64,000 nt of DNA, taken from the NCBI GenBank assembly GCA_016795205.1, contig JAEUHZ010000024.1, forward strand, positions 62,001 through 126,000, written 5' to 3'. The notes below the pieces were generated by a model. That model made no database searches. It was not told the origin of the DNA and saw nothing but the letters and a program-made list of their open reading frames with translations. Every line of letters starts with the position of its first letter. Positions within the stretch are counted from its first letter, which is position 1. This DNA comes from Planctomycetota bacterium (GTDB taxonomy: Bacteria > Planctomycetota > UBA1135 > GCA-002686595). Shown here in pieces: positions 24,628 to 33,959 of the stretch. The position numbers and the translations under genes are program-made.

Positions 24628-24760
24628 GTCGTGGTGCAGGCCCGCGGGGCAGCGCTCTGGACCGCTCGTTATAGCCGCCCGCGGCGCACCTCCGACCCGC
24701 CAACGCGGCGCCGCCGGCTGCGTAGCCGACGATTCCATCCGGGCGCCGGCGGATCCGTGC

Positions 24761-24790
24761 TTGACCCACCGAGGCCCGGGCGGGTACCCC
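24761..24790 (+). promoter_or_regulatory. Putative promoter of the ABC/Gld cluster
   Basis: TTGACC (24761-24766) and TACCCC (24785-24790) with an 18-base spacer, about 100 bases before the ATG of the ATPase gene. The -35 is good, the -10 weak. Confidence 0.3.
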
Positions 24791-24893
24791 CTTTGCCCCC
24801 CATGCCGCGCCGGAGTGGCCCGACCGGGCCCGCGACGGCGTCCGACCGACCGGCGGCCGCCCCTCCCGCGCGGCCCCGAGGAGACCCCGCTCG

Positions 24894-25619
24894 ATGATCG
24901 AGATCCACAACCTGACCAAGGAGTTCGGCCCGCTGCGCGTGGTCGACTCGATCACGTTCACCGTGAAGAAGGGCGAGGTGCTCGGCTTCCTGGGCCCCAA
25001 CGGCGCCGGCAAGTCGACCACGATGAAGATGGTCACGGGCTTCCTGTCCCCCACCGCCGGCACGGCCCGCATCTGCGGGCACGACGTCGAGCGCGAGCCC
25101 ATGGCGGCCAAGCGCAAGCTCGGCTACCTGCCCGAGGGCGCGCCGGCCTACACGGACATGACGCCGGCGGGCTACCTGGACTTCATCGCGGACGTGCGCG
25201 GGCTCGCCGGGGACGCCAAGGCGGCGCGCCTGGCGGCCGTCGTGAAGCAGGTCCATCTCGAGCAGGTCCTGCACCAGCCCATCGAGACGCTCTCGAAGGG
25301 CTTCAAGCGCCGCGTGGGGCTGGCGCAGGCCATCCTGCACGACCCCGAGGTCCTGATCCTGGACGAACCCACGGACGGCCTGGACCCGAACCAGAAGTTC
25401 GAGGTGCGCGAGTTGATCAAGTCCATGGCCCGGGACAAGGCCATCGTGCTCTCGACGCACATCCTCGAGGAGGTCGAGGCCGTGTGTACCCGCGCGATCA
25501 TCATCGCCAAGGGCCGCGTGCTCTTCGACGGCACGCCCGAGTCGCTCGCGGCGGGCGGGCAGATCGACCGGGTCTTCCGCGAAATCACCCAGGGCGCCGC
25601 CGGCGCCGCGATGAGCTGA
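24894..25619 (+). CDS. ABC transporter ATP-binding protein, GldA-like
   Basis: 241 residues with all ABC motifs: Walker A GPNGAGKSTT (about 39-48), Q-loop replaced by LGYLPEGAPAY, signature LSKGFKRRVGLAQA (the K-G-F-K-R-R form of GldA/ABC-2 exporters), Walker B LILDEPTDGLDPNQ and switch STHILEEVEAV. The ribosome site GAGGAG precedes the ATG. First gene of four consecutive plus-strand genes with an ABC-2 permease and a GldG-like protein. In Bacteroidetes GldAFG is tied to gliding; in planctomycetes the same cluster is widespread and its substrate is not known. Confidence 0.93.
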   Translation: MIEIHNLTKEFGPLRVVDSITFTVKKGEVLGFLGPNGAGKSTTMKMVTGFLSPTAGTARICGHDVEREPMAAKRKLGYLPEGAPAYTDMTPAGYLDFIADVRGLAGDAKAARLAAVVKQVHLEQVLHQPIETLSKGFKRRVGLAQAILHDPEVLILDEPTDGLDPNQKFEVRELIKSMARDKAIVLSTHILEEVEAVCTRAIIIAKGRVLFDGTPESLAAGGQIDRVFREITQGAAGAAMS

Positions 25620-25628
25620 GGCGCTGCG

Positions 25629-26363
25629 ATGAAGAACACCTGGATCCTCGCCAAGCGCGAACTGTCGGGCTACTTCGCCACGCCGGTCGCCTACGTCTTC
25701 CTGTTCTTCTACTTGGCGCTCATGGGCTTCATGACGTTCTACGTCACGGGCTACTACGAGCGCGGAGTCGCGGACCTGCAGCCCTTCTTCGCCCTGCACC
25801 CCTGGCTGTACCTGTTCCTGATTCCCGCGATCTCGATGCGACTGTGGGCCGAGGAGCGCAAGAGCGGGACGATCGAGCTGCTCATGACCCTGCCGATCTC
25901 GCTGGGCCAGGCGGTCGCGGGGAAGTTCCTGGCGGCCTGGCTGTTCTCGGGGATCGCGTTGCTCCTGACCTTCCCGATGTGGATGACGGTCAACTTCCTC
26001 GGCAACCCCGACAACGGCGTGATCCTGGCGGCCTACGTCGGCAGCTTCCTCCTGGCCGGCGCCTACCTGGCGCTGGGCTCCTTCCTGTCGGCGGTCACGA
26101 AGAACCAGGTCATCGCCTTCGTGCTGACCTTCGTCCTCGGACTCTTGCTGGTGCTGTCCGGCACGCCGCTGGTCCTGGAGTTCGCCCGCCAGTTCCTGCC
26201 CGACGTGATCGTCGACTCCCTGCGCTCGTTCAGCTTCCTGACGCACATGAACGCGATCGGCAGCGGCGTCATCGAGGCCCGTAACCTGGCCTTCTTCGGC
26301 TCACTGATCGCCGCCTGCCTGGCGGCGTGCGTCGTCACACTCGACCTCAAGAAGGCGGCCTGA
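25629..26363 (+). CDS. ABC-2 type permease, GldF-like
   Basis: 244 residues with six hydrophobic helices. The start MKNTWILAKRELSGYFATPVAYVFLFFYL and the loop RLWAEERKSGTIELLMTLPIS are typical of ABC-2/GldF permeases (the amphipathic coupling helix precedes the second membrane helix). It lies 9 bases after the ATPase gene and 10 before the GldG-like gene. It should form the membrane pore of the complex with the GldA-like ATPase. Confidence 0.9.
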   Translation: MKNTWILAKRELSGYFATPVAYVFLFFYLALMGFMTFYVTGYYERGVADLQPFFALHPWLYLFLIPAISMRLWAEERKSGTIELLMTLPISLGQAVAGKFLAAWLFSGIALLLTFPMWMTVNFLGNPDNGVILAAYVGSFLLAGAYLALGSFLSAVTKNQVIAFVLTFVLGLLLVLSGTPLVLEFARQFLPDVIVDSLRSFSFLTHMNAIGSGVIEARNLAFFGSLIAACLAACVVTLDLKKAA

Positions 26364-26373
26364 GGCTCCCCCC

Positions 26374-28296
26374 ATGAAGCGCTTCTGGACCTCCATCGGC
26401 GGGCTCCTGACCCTGCTCGTCCTGTTCGTCGCGTTCAACGTCGTGGCGAACGCCTGGCTGCGCGGCGGCCGCGTCGACCTGACCGAGAACAAGCTCTACA
26501 CGCTCTCCCCAGGCACGCGGAACATCCTGGGCAACCTGTCGGAGCCGATCACGCTGCGCTTCTACTTCTCGAAGAAGCTGGCGCAGCGCGCGCCCGGCGT
26601 CGTGACCTACGCCGAGCGCGTCCAGCAGCTGCTCGAGGAGTACGTCTCGCTCTCGAAGGGCAAGATCCGCCTCGAGGTCGCGGATCCCGAGCCCTTCACC
26701 GAGATCGAGGACGCGGCCGTCGCCCACGGCCTCAAGGGCGTGCCGGCTTCCGCGGCCGGCGAGATGCTGTACTTCGGCCTGGTCGGCACGAACTCGACGG
26801 ACGGCAAGGACCTGATCCCGTTCTTCCACGACGAGCGCGAGGAGTTCCTCGAATACGACGTCACGCGCCTGGTGGACAACCTGCGCGACGAGTCGAAGCG
26901 CGTCGTCGGGATCCTCACCGCGCTGCCGCTGAACGGCAACCCCATGGCGCGCATGCTGAACCCGCAAGCCAATACGCAACCGTGGTACGTGACGGAGTCG
27001 CTGCGCGAGAGCTTCGAGGTGCGCATGATCGACGCCTCGACGACGCGCCTCGAGCCGGACCTCGACGTGCTGTTCGTCGTGCACCCGCAGGCGCTCGCGC
27101 CGCAGACGTTGTTCGAGATCGACCAATACGTGCTGCGCGGCGGCAAGCTGGTCGCCTTCCTGGACCCCTACTGCGAGGCCCAGGAGGTGCGGCAAGATCC
27201 GCAGAACCCGCTGCAGTCGATGATGGCTGACCGCTCGTCGAGGCTGGACCCGTTGCTCGGAGCCTGGGGCCTCGAGATGCCGGCCGAGGACCTGGCCGGA
27301 GACAAGGACCTGGCGCTGCGCGTCGGCTGGCAGAACTCGGCCGTCGACTACGTGCTGTGGCTGGGGTTGCGCAAGGACAAGGACGTGTTCGGCAAGGACG
27401 ACGTGGCGACCAGCGAGCTCGACAACGTGCACCTGGCCTCGGCCGGTTTCCTGCGCAAGAAGGACGGCGCGACGACCACGATCACGCCGCTCATGGAGAC
27501 CACGCGCAACGCGATGCGCATCCCGAAGACGCGCATCCAGTTCGGCCCCGACCCGGCCGAGCTCCTGACCACCTACGCATCCCAGGGCGAGCGCCTGATG
27601 CTCGCGGCGCGCGTCACGGGACCCGCCCGGACGGCGTATCCGGAGGGACGGCCCGCCGCGCAGCTCGGCGACGGGGAGACGGCGCCGAACCCCGCCGAGC
27701 AGGTCCTCCAGGAGTCGCGGGGGCCGATCCAGGTCGTGGTCGTGGCCGACGTCGACTTGCTCGCGGACCGGATGTGGGTCCAGATGCTGAACTTCTTCGG
27801 CCAGACCGTGGCGCGCACCTCGGCCGACAACGGCGCGTTCGTGGTGAACCTGGCCGACAATCTGTCCGGCTCCAGCGACCTGATCTCCCTGCGCAGCCGC
27901 GGCCGCTCGATCCGGCCCTTCGAGAAGGTCGACGAGCTGCGCAAGGCGGCCGAGACGCGCTCGCGCCAGAAGGCCAAGGACCTCGAGGCTGCGCTGCGCG
28001 AGGCGGAGCGCAAGATCAACGAGCTGCAGGGCAGCTCGGACGCTTCGAACGCGCTGATCATCACGCCCGAGATGAAGGCCGAGCTCGAGAAGTTCCAGGC
28101 CGAGCGCAACAAGACCCGCAAGGAGCTGCGCGCCGTGAAGGCCGACCTGAACAAGGACATCGAGGGCCTCAAGACCCGGCTCGTGCTGATCAACGGGCTC
28201 TCCGTTCCGTTCCTCGTGGCGCTGGCCGGCATCGCGGTGTGGAGCGTGCGCCGCCGGAAGATGATCGATGCGCGGCTCGGCCGCGCCGGGAGTTGA
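26374..28296 (+). CDS. GldG-family ABC auxiliary protein
   Basis: 640 residues. An N-terminal membrane helix (about 9-28, LLTLLVLFVAFNVVANAWL) precedes RVDLTENKLYTLSPGTRNIL, the start of the GldG/Gldg-DUF4350-like extracytoplasmic region. Segments LRFYFSKKL, VAFLDPYCEAQ and VVVVADVDLLADRMW follow the family pattern of an IFT52-like sugar-fold domain. A coiled coil rich in Arg/Glu/Lys at about 515-600 precedes the C-terminal helix (VPFLVALAGIAVWSVRRRKM). Likely anchored at both ends with the bulk outside the cytoplasmic membrane. It belongs to the ABC cluster; substrate unknown. Confidence 0.88.
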   Translation: MKRFWTSIGGLLTLLVLFVAFNVVANAWLRGGRVDLTENKLYTLSPGTRNILGNLSEPITLRFYFSKKLAQRAPGVVTYAERVQQLLEEYVSLSKGKIRLEVADPEPFTEIEDAAVAHGLKGVPASAAGEMLYFGLVGTNSTDGKDLIPFFHDEREEFLEYDVTRLVDNLRDESKRVVGILTALPLNGNPMARMLNPQANTQPWYVTESLRESFEVRMIDASTTRLEPDLDVLFVVHPQALAPQTLFEIDQYVLRGGKLVAFLDPYCEAQEVRQDPQNPLQSMMADRSSRLDPLLGAWGLEMPAEDLAGDKDLALRVGWQNSAVDYVLWLGLRKDKDVFGKDDVATSELDNVHLASAGFLRKKDGATTTITPLMETTRNAMRIPKTRIQFGPDPAELLTTYASQGERLMLAARVTGPARTAYPEGRPAAQLGDGETAPNPAEQVLQESRGPIQVVVVADVDLLADRMWVQMLNFFGQTVARTSADNGAFVVNLADNLSGSSDLISLRSRGRSIRPFEKVDELRKAAETRSRQKAKDLEAALREAERKINELQGSSDASNALIITPEMKAELEKFQAERNKTRKELRAVKADLNKDIEGLKTRLVLINGLSVPFLVALAGIAVWSVRRRKMIDARLGRAGS

Positions 28297-28300
28297 TGCG

Positions 28301-29773
28301 ATGAACGCCAGGAACCTGACCCTCCTCCTCCTCGCGGCGGGCGCCGCCGTCGCCGCCGCGGCGATCGCGCTCAAGGGTGCTGGCTCGCACGCCGAGGCCC
28401 CGGCCACCGCGGGAGAGCTCCTGCCGGGGCTCGAGGCGCGCGCCAACGACGTGGTCGCGATCCGCATCCAGCGCGCCAGTGGCGGCTACACGCTGAAGCG
28501 TTCCGGCGACCGCTGGACGCTCGAGGACCGCGGCGGCTACCCGGTCCAGATCGAAGCGGTGCGCAAGACCGTGAACGCGCTGCTCTCGGCCTCGCTCGTG
28601 GAGCCCAAGACCGCGGATCCGGCGCGCTACGCCAAGCTGGGCGTCGAGGACTTCGACGCGCCGGACTCGAAGTCGACGCTCGTGACGCTGCTCGACGCGT
28701 CGGGCCGGGACGTCGCGCGGCTCGTCGTGGGCAAGGAGGCCGAGGCCAGCGGGGTCCAAGGCTCCGGGCAGCGCTACGTGCGACGCGCCGGCGAGGCGCA
28801 GTCCTGGCTGGCGAACCTCAAGCTCGACCTGCACGAGAAGCCCACGGACTGGCTCGCGAAGGAGATCCTCAAGATCACGCAGGATCGGGTGCGCGCCATC
28901 GAGGTGCGCCAGCCCGACGGCGAGACGCTGCTCGTCGACCGCGCTTCCCCGGACCAGCGCGACTTCCTGCTGCACGGGATCCCCGAGGGCCAGGAGCCCA
29001 CCTACCCGACGGTCGCGAACTCGCTCGGCACCGGCCTCGAGTACGTGAACCTCGAGGACGTCCTGCCAGCCAACGAGGTCGACTTCTCGAGCGGCACCGG
29101 CCCGATCGCACGCTTCGACACGTTCGACGGGTTGGTCGTGACGGTCACGACGAAGGACCAGGACGGCAAGTCCTTCGCGACGTTCAGCGCGAGCTACGAG
29201 GAGCCGCCGGCCGCGAGCCCGCCGACGTCCGACGGCGCGGACGCTCCGCCGGCTCCCGTGCGCCGGCCGGCCGACGAGGTCCGCGCCGAGGTCGAAGCCC
29301 TGAACGCGCGCCTCGCGCCCTGGGTCTTCCAGATCTCCTCCTACAACCGCTCCCAGTTCGGCAAGAAGCTCTCCGAGGTCGTGAAGGCCAAGGCGCCTCC
29401 GCCCTCGATCGCGGCCCCGGGGGACGAGGACGGCGGCGAGTCCGACGCGGAGCGGCCGATGATCATCCCCGGCGATCTGCCCCCGGCGATCCAGGAGCAG
29501 ATCAAGGCCGACCTCGAGTCGCGCGGCGAGAAGGCCGTGATCGGACCGCCGCGCAAGCAGTCCGAGCCCGACCCGGGTGCCAGCCCGGACGACGGCGGCG
29601 AGCGGGACGACGGCGGCGAGCGGGACGGGGGCGCTGGCGGGTCGGATGCGCCGCGTGACGAGTCAGCGGACGAAACGGCCGACGAGCCGGCCCCCGACGA
29701 CGGCCCGGGTGCGCCGGCAACCGACGGATCCGTCGGCCCGAGCGCCCCGACTGCAGACCTCCTCGCGCGCTAG
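28301..29773 (+). CDS. DUF4340 domain-containing protein
   Basis: 490 residues from the ATG at 28301, 4 bases after the GldG-like stop. An N-terminal signal anchor ([20 protein letters not shown]) is followed by repeated beta-rich units with the DUF4340 look: [80 protein letters not shown]. This family regularly follows GldG genes and probably completes the complex on the outer side. The last 100 residues are acidic and low-complexity (DDGGER repeats, Pro/Ala/Asp). Its TAG overlaps the stop of the convergent glycosylase gene. Confidence 0.85.
   Translation: MNARNLTLLLLAAGAAVAAAAIALKGAGSHAEAPATAGELLPGLEARANDVVAIRIQRASGGYTLKRSGDRWTLEDRGGYPVQIEAVRKTVNALLSASLVEPKTADPARYAKLGVEDFDAPDSKSTLVTLLDASGRDVARLVVGKEAEASGVQGSGQRYVRRAGEAQSWLANLKLDLHEKPTDWLAKEILKITQDRVRAIEVRQPDGETLLVDRASPDQRDFLLHGIPEGQEPTYPTVANSLGTGLEYVNLEDVLPANEVDFSSGTGPIARFDTFDGLVVTVTTKDQDGKSFATFSASYEEPPAASPPTSDGADAPPAPVRRPADEVRAEVEALNARLAPWVFQISSYNRSQFGKKLSEVVKAKAPPPSIAAPGDEDGGESDAERPMIIPGDLPPAIQEQIKADLESRGEKAVIGPPRKQSEPDPGASPDDGGERDDGGERDGGAGGSDAPRDESADETADEPAPDDGPGAPATDGSVGPSAPTADLLAR
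29588..29623 (+). repeat. Two tandem 18-bp copies inside the DUF4340 gene
   Basis: Two perfect copies of an 18-base unit that begins GACGACGGCGGC, encoding DDGGER twice, in the acidic low-complexity tail. Likely slippage-prone, not a mobile element. Confidence 0.7.
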
Positions 29774-30507
29774 GGCCGCGCCAGGGACGCGCGCGCCGAG
29801 CTCGCCCGGACGCCGCGTGCACCGCAACCCCGCCCCCCCGGCGCTGCGCCCAGGGTGGGCTGCCGCCCGCGCGCAGGCGACCTCCCGGCGACGGCGCGGG
29901 ACGCGAACGCGCTGCCCGCGAGCAGGAAGCGCAATGGCAAGTGCGCGTCCCGCGAGACGCCGACGCGCGGCGTGACGGCGATCGCGCTGACCGGCCCGCG
30001 CGGGAGCCACAGCCGCAGGCGGCCGCGCGTGAGGTCGGCGCCGTCGTGCGCCAAACCGATCGCCAGCGCCTGGCAGAGTCGCCCGGGCCCGGCGCACAGC
30101 GAGCGCGACGCGCCATGACCGCGCCGGGCGCGCATCAGATCGAGTCCCGCGAGCGGCTCGAGCGCGCGGACGAGCACGGCTTCGCCGACGCCGCGCGCTG
30201 CGCTGACCACGTTGAAGCAGCAGTGCACGCCGTAGGACAGATAGACGTACGCGCGCCCGGGCGGGCCGAACATGGACGCATTGCGCGCCGTCGGGCCCGA
30301 GCGGCTGTGCGAGGCCGCATCTCCGGAAGCGAGGTAGGCCTCGGTCTCCACGATGCGCCCCGCGGCGAGACCTTCCTCGGTCTCGTGGACGAGCACGGCG
30401 CCGAGCAGCGCCCGCGCGAGCTCCGGCGTCGAGAGCCGGAGGTCTGCGGCACACGGCGCGCGGAGCCCGGCCCGCCAGGGATCACGCCCGCCGGCGCGCG
30501 CTGCCAC
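29770..30507 (-). CDS. 3-methyladenine DNA glycosylase, AAG/MPG family
   Basis: 245 residues. The AAG fold removes alkylated purines such as 3-methyladenine and hypoxanthine in base-excision repair. Conserved elements: [11 protein letters not shown], the catalytic Glu in [48 protein letters not shown] (intercalating Tyr and active-site Tyr/His region), and [11 protein letters not shown] with the C-terminal dipeptide motif. The last 45 residues are Arg/Ala/Gly-rich and outside the family core. It overlaps the next upstream gene's end by 26 bp, so the true start may be slightly downstream. Confidence 0.92.
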   Translation of the reverse strand: MAARAGGRDPWRAGLRAPCAADLRLSTPELARALLGAVLVHETEEGLAAGRIVETEAYLASGDAASHSRSGPTARNASMFGPPGRAYVYLSYGVHCCFNVVSAARGVGEAVLVRALEPLAGLDLMRARRGHGASRSLCAGPGRLCQALAIGLAHDGADLTRGRLRLWLPRGPVSAIAVTPRVGVSRDAHLPLRFLLAGSAFASRAVAGRSPARGRQPTLGAAPGGRGCGARGVRASSARASLARP

Positions 30508-31222
30508 GGGACACCGGCTGCGGCGCGGACGGCCGCGTGTGCTTGAAGATCAGCAGGTGCTGGAACCCACGCAAGAAGAAGTTGCCTTCGCCCGCCGCGC
30601 GGTGGTGGGACTCCGCGCCCAGCTTGCGGTTGCCGCGCGCCACGACGCAGTGGTCCACCGCGCTGAAGCGCCGCTCCAGGAGCGCGAAGAAGCGCGCACC
30701 GATCCCGACGAAGCCCTGCTTGTGCCGGTAGGTGTCCGAGCAGTACACGGCCAGGTAACGGCGAGCCTTGAGCACGCGCGCGACCTCGGCAAACGTCGCG
30801 TCCATGGCCTCGAAGTACCCCGACTCGAACGCGTCCAGCTCTCCGATGCACTCCGGCCGCCCCGAATAGCGGATGTGCGTCGAGTACGGGGGGTCGAGAA
30901 AGGCGAAGTCGGCCGCCGCGTCCACGAGCGGCAACCGCCGCGCGTCGGCCAGTGCGATCCCGACTGGCTTCTGCGGCTGGAGGTCGAAGCCCAGGGCGCG
31001 CCGCCCGAGGCTCTCCGCGACGTCGTTCGTGGTCCCCCCGCCCGCGAAGGGGTCGATCACGAGATCACCCGGCCGCGTGTAGCGCTCGAGGAGGTTCCAC
31101 ACGACCCAGGCCGGCGTCGCGCCCGGGTAGCCCGGCACGCCCATGGGCCGGTCGCCGTACTGCCCCGAAGGATGCGCCCACAGGGTCGTGGTCTGAAGCC
31201 TGGGGGGCGGGAGCGGCCGCAT
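30482..31222 (-). CDS. DNA methyltransferase of the N4/N6 amino-group type
   Basis: 246 residues from the ATG at 31222; further upstream the frame collides with the neighbour. SAM-binding motif I is [28 protein letters not shown] and motif IV is DPPY in [16 protein letters not shown], diagnostic of methylation at an exocyclic amino group. Motif I precedes motif IV, the gamma-like order. The C-terminal half ([34 protein letters not shown]) is a normal methylase ending. No restriction enzyme gene is adjacent, so it may be an orphan regulatory methylase; an RNA substrate cannot be excluded. Confidence 0.8.
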   Translation of the reverse strand: MRPLPPPRLQTTTLWAHPSGQYGDRPMGVPGYPGATPAWVVWNLLERYTRPGDLVIDPFAGGGTTNDVAESLGRRALGFDLQPQKPVGIALADARRLPLVDAAADFAFLDPPYSTHIRYSGRPECIGELDAFESGYFEAMDATFAEVARVLKARRYLAVYCSDTYRHKQGFVGIGARFFALLERRFSAVDHCVVARGNRKLGAESHHRAAGEGNFFLRGFQHLLIFKHTRPSAPQPVSRGSARRRA

Positions 31223-31278
31223 CGGCGGCAGTCTACGGGCTCGGCGCGCGGCGGCCGCGCACCGGCTGCTCGAGCTCC

Positions 31279-31644
31279 TCAGGCGCCGTCGGCGCCGGGG
31301 CGGTAGGCGGCGGGGGCCGGCTCGGAGGACGGGGTCGCGCCACCCGAGCACCCGCGCAGCGCCTCCGTCCAGCTGGCGCCCGTCGAGTAGGCCGGCCCGG
31401 AGCGCCGGGCCCCGCCCGAGAGCTCCCGCCAGGGGCCTGCGGGCTGGCCCGGGTCGGGACCGGGCACTCGCCCCTCGACCCGCGGGAGGACCTGGGAGGC
31501 GGGAGCAGCCTCGACCTTGGTCGCCGCGGACTCCAGGAAGCGCGCCACGGCCACGCCGGTGCCCAGGACGACGAGCGCCACCAGGGCCGCCAGGGCCGGG
31601 GTGCTCAGCTGTCGGGGCAGCGGATCGAGCAGGGAACGCTTCAC
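31279..31644 (-). CDS. Small single-span membrane protein, hypothetical
   Basis: 121 residues from a GTG. One membrane helix (about 13-34, LSTPALAALVALVVLGTGVAVA) precedes a Pro/Gly/Ser-rich tail with a single Cys. I recognise no family. It lies 38 bases after the inositol-phosphate synthase gene and 57 bases before the methylase start in a same-strand run. Codon use matches the neighbours; there is little else to go on. Confidence 0.45.
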   Translation of the reverse strand: MKRSLLDPLPRQLSTPALAALVALVVLGTGVAVARFLESAATKVEAAPASQVLPRVEGRVPGPDPGQPAGPWRELSGGARRSGPAYSTGASWTEALRGCSGGATPSSEPAPAAYRPGADGA

Positions 31645-31682
31645 GGGGGGATCTAGCGCCGGCTTACGCGCTGGATACGGGG

Positions 31683-32966
31683 TTATTCCTGGGTTCGTTG
31701 GGCTTGGATTCGCGAATCCCGCTCCGCGCTTCCCCCGGCCGGGACGGCGGCCGCCCGCGCGTAGGCGTGCAGGGCCTCGACCTGGGCATGGAAGTCGTGG
31801 GTCCCGCCGCCCACCGGCGCCTTGAAGTACGCGGCGGTGTGGAGCATCTCGCCCCCCTCGCCGCGCTCTGCCGCCAGGTCGGCGAGCCGCACGAGGTCGA
31901 GCACGAGTGGCGCCGCGAGCGCCGAGTCGCTCCCCGACCAGGTGAACTGGAGCGACATCCGCACGCCCAGGAAGCCGCGGAAGTGGATGAAGTCCCAGGC
32001 GGTCTTCCAGTCCTGCAGGGACGGCACGTAGTCGATCCCGACGTGCGTGTGGACGGCCTCGTCGCCCAGCAGGGTACGCAGCGCCTCGTCCTTGTTGCGC
32101 ACCTTGGCCTCCTTGTGGGCCGGGTCCGCGAGCACCGCGCCGTCGCGGTTGCCGAGCATGTTGTAGCCCTGCCAGGCGAGCACCTGGAGCGCGCGCGCGC
32201 GGAACAGCGGCGCGAGCGCGGTCTTGACCAGGGTCTCGCCCGTCTTGCCGTCGCTGCCGGCGTGCGGGACGTTGCGCGCGCGGGCGAGCTCGCGCAGCGC
32301 GGGAATCGAGGCGCCCAGGCTGGGCGTGAAGTTCACATAGGGTGCGCCCGACTCGAGCGCGGCCGCGGCGTAGACCACGGATGCAGGCTGGGCCTCGCCG
32401 CGGTCCAACGCGCGCCTGAAGGCTGCGAGATCCTGCCACTCGGGGCGCGGGGCGCGCTGCGCCTCCGTGCTCGCGAGGTTCACGACGACGACGCGCGCCA
32501 GGCCGTGGGCGGAGCGGAACGCGGCCAGGTCGGCCACGAGCGCGTCGATCTGCTCGCGCGGAGGCAGCGCGCCGAGGCGCGCGGCGCTCGGATCCAGGTC
32601 GGCCAGTCCCACGTCGGCCTGATCGAGCACGCCCGGCCGCAGGCGCGTCTCGTACTCGGCCGCGTCGCGCGCGGCGGCGGCCAGGAGCTCGGGGGAGAGC
32701 ACGCCCTGCGCAGCCAGCTCCTCGGCCCCCGTGCGGACCGCGCGCGTGCAGACGTCGTGCCCGCCCAGGACGAGGTCGCCGAGTCCGACGAGGGGCAGTC
32801 GCGCGAGCGGCTCCGCCTCGGTCGCGATGCCGAGCGGCTCCAAGAGTCCCTCGCGCAGCCCCGCGAGACCGTGCACGAGGCAGGTCGAGATCGCGCCGCG
32901 GGCGCCCACGCACCACACGCCGACGCGGCGGGCGGTCGGCTTCTCTCGGGTTCGTTCCGGACGCAT
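31683..32966 (-). CDS. ino1: Inositol-3-phosphate synthase
   Basis: 427 residues, the short bacterial/archaeal form. It converts glucose 6-phosphate to 1L-myo-inositol 1-phosphate with bound NAD. Visible motifs: GVWCVGARGAISTCLVHG (NAD Rossmann loop), VVVNLASTEAQ, YVNFTPSLGASIPALRELA, HAGSDGKTGETLVKTALAP, WQGYNMLGNRDGAVLADPAHKEAKVRNKDEAL, and HVGIDYVPSLQDWKTAWDFIHFRGFLG. These cover the active-site Lys, Asp and Asn positions of the family. The product could feed inositol lipids or solutes. No partner phosphatase gene is adjacent. Confidence 0.95.
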   Translation of the reverse strand: MRPERTREKPTARRVGVWCVGARGAISTCLVHGLAGLREGLLEPLGIATEAEPLARLPLVGLGDLVLGGHDVCTRAVRTGAEELAAQGVLSPELLAAAARDAAEYETRLRPGVLDQADVGLADLDPSAARLGALPPREQIDALVADLAAFRSAHGLARVVVVNLASTEAQRAPRPEWQDLAAFRRALDRGEAQPASVVYAAAALESGAPYVNFTPSLGASIPALRELARARNVPHAGSDGKTGETLVKTALAPLFRARALQVLAWQGYNMLGNRDGAVLADPAHKEAKVRNKDEALRTLLGDEAVHTHVGIDYVPSLQDWKTAWDFIHFRGFLGVRMSLQFTWSGSDSALAAPLVLDLVRLADLAAERGEGGEMLHTAAYFKAPVGGGTHDFHAQVEALHAYARAAAVPAGGSAERDSRIQAQRTQE

Positions 32967-32987
32967 GCGAGGTGACCCCAGCGCAGT

Positions 32988-33959
32988 TCAGGGAGCCAGG
33001 TAGCCCTCGACGACGGCGTCGTAGCGGCTCGGCCACCAGCGCGCGGAGCGTGCTCCGCGCCCGGTCCCGCCAGCGACGGGCGTCCCGATCACAGGACCCC
33101 CGGCACCCGGTGCGGGCTCCCCTCCGGCAGGAGGGCCGAACATTCTGCCGTCAGCGCCCCGGTTTGCGAGTCCTGTCCCTTCAGGCCGTGCGCTGCCCGC
33201 GGGCGCTCCACCGGGGGCGGCCCCGGTTTCCAGCGCGGCCCGGGCCGCCTCGAGCTCCGCGCGCAGCGGATCGCTGGGACCCCGCTCACGCCCGAGCCGC
33301 TCCAGCGCGCGAGACGCCTCGGCGACGGCGCGCGCCTCGGCCTGATGCCCCGGCGGGGCGGCCTCCAGCCGCGCCAGCGCGGCTTCGAGCACGGCCACCG
33401 CCTCGGGGTCCCCGAGGTCGCGGCCCAGCGCCGCGGCGGCGCGCAGGGCGCCGACGCCCGCCCGCACCGGGCCGGCCTCGCCGGGACGGCGCTCGAGCGC
33501 GAAGAGGACGAGCGCGGCGCCGGCCAGCGGCGCGACCAGGAACAGCGGCGTGCGCGGCAGGGCGGCCCGCACGAGGTCCGGCGCACGAACCGCCGCGCGC
33601 ACGCGCTCGACGAGCAGCGCCGCGAGTTCAGCGGCCGGCGCGCGCGGCCGGCGCGCGGCGTCGAGCGCGGCCGCCAGCGCCCCGTCGAGCCGCGCGGCGC
33701 GGTCGGCGCGCTGCACGACGTCCGCCGTACGCGGCGAACGCTCGCGCCAGGACAGCAGGACGGCGAGCAGCGCGACGAAGGCGGAGGCCAGGATCAGGTC
33801 GCGTGCGAGCTCCGCGCCGCTCGCCAGGCCCGCCGCGAGGACCAGCGCGCCGGAGGCGAGTCCGACCGCGACGCACTCCAGCGCGCGCACGACGGCGTGC
33901 ACGCGCCCCGCACGGCGCTCCAGCGCCAGCAGCTCCGACGCGGCCCGCGACGCGCTCAC
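32988..33959 (-). CDS. Membrane protein, hypothetical
   Basis: 323 residues from a GTG overlapping the upstream stop. An N-terminal pair of helices (about 28-75: CVAVGLASGALVLAAGLASG and LILASAFVALLAVLL), then TADVVQRADRAARLDGALAAALDAAR, and a third helix (TPLFLVAPLAGAALVLFAL). The rest is an Ala/Glu/Arg helical region and a Gly/Pro-rich tail. The first part recalls DUF4175-like membrane proteins of planctomycetes and proteobacteria, only by layout. Coupled behind the YdjY gene. Confidence 0.6.
   Translation of the reverse strand: MSASRAASELLALERRAGRVHAVVRALECVAVGLASGALVLAAGLASGAELARDLILASAFVALLAVLLSWRERSPRTADVVQRADRAARLDGALAAALDAARRPRAPAAELAALLVERVRAAVRAPDLVRAALPRTPLFLVAPLAGAALVLFALERRPGEAGPVRAGVGALRAAAALGRDLGDPEAVAVLEAALARLEAAPPGHQAEARAVAEASRALERLGRERGPSDPLRAELEAARAALETGAAPGGAPAGSARPEGTGLANRGADGRMFGPPAGGEPAPGAGGPVIGTPVAGGTGRGARSARWWPSRYDAVVEGYLAP

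Noticed and set aside
22630..24738. ATG at 24738 as start of the ZIP-permease gene
   Set aside because: It adds 37 polar residues and lies upstream of a TATAAC-like element; the TTG at 24627 directly precedes the first membrane helix. Not excluded.
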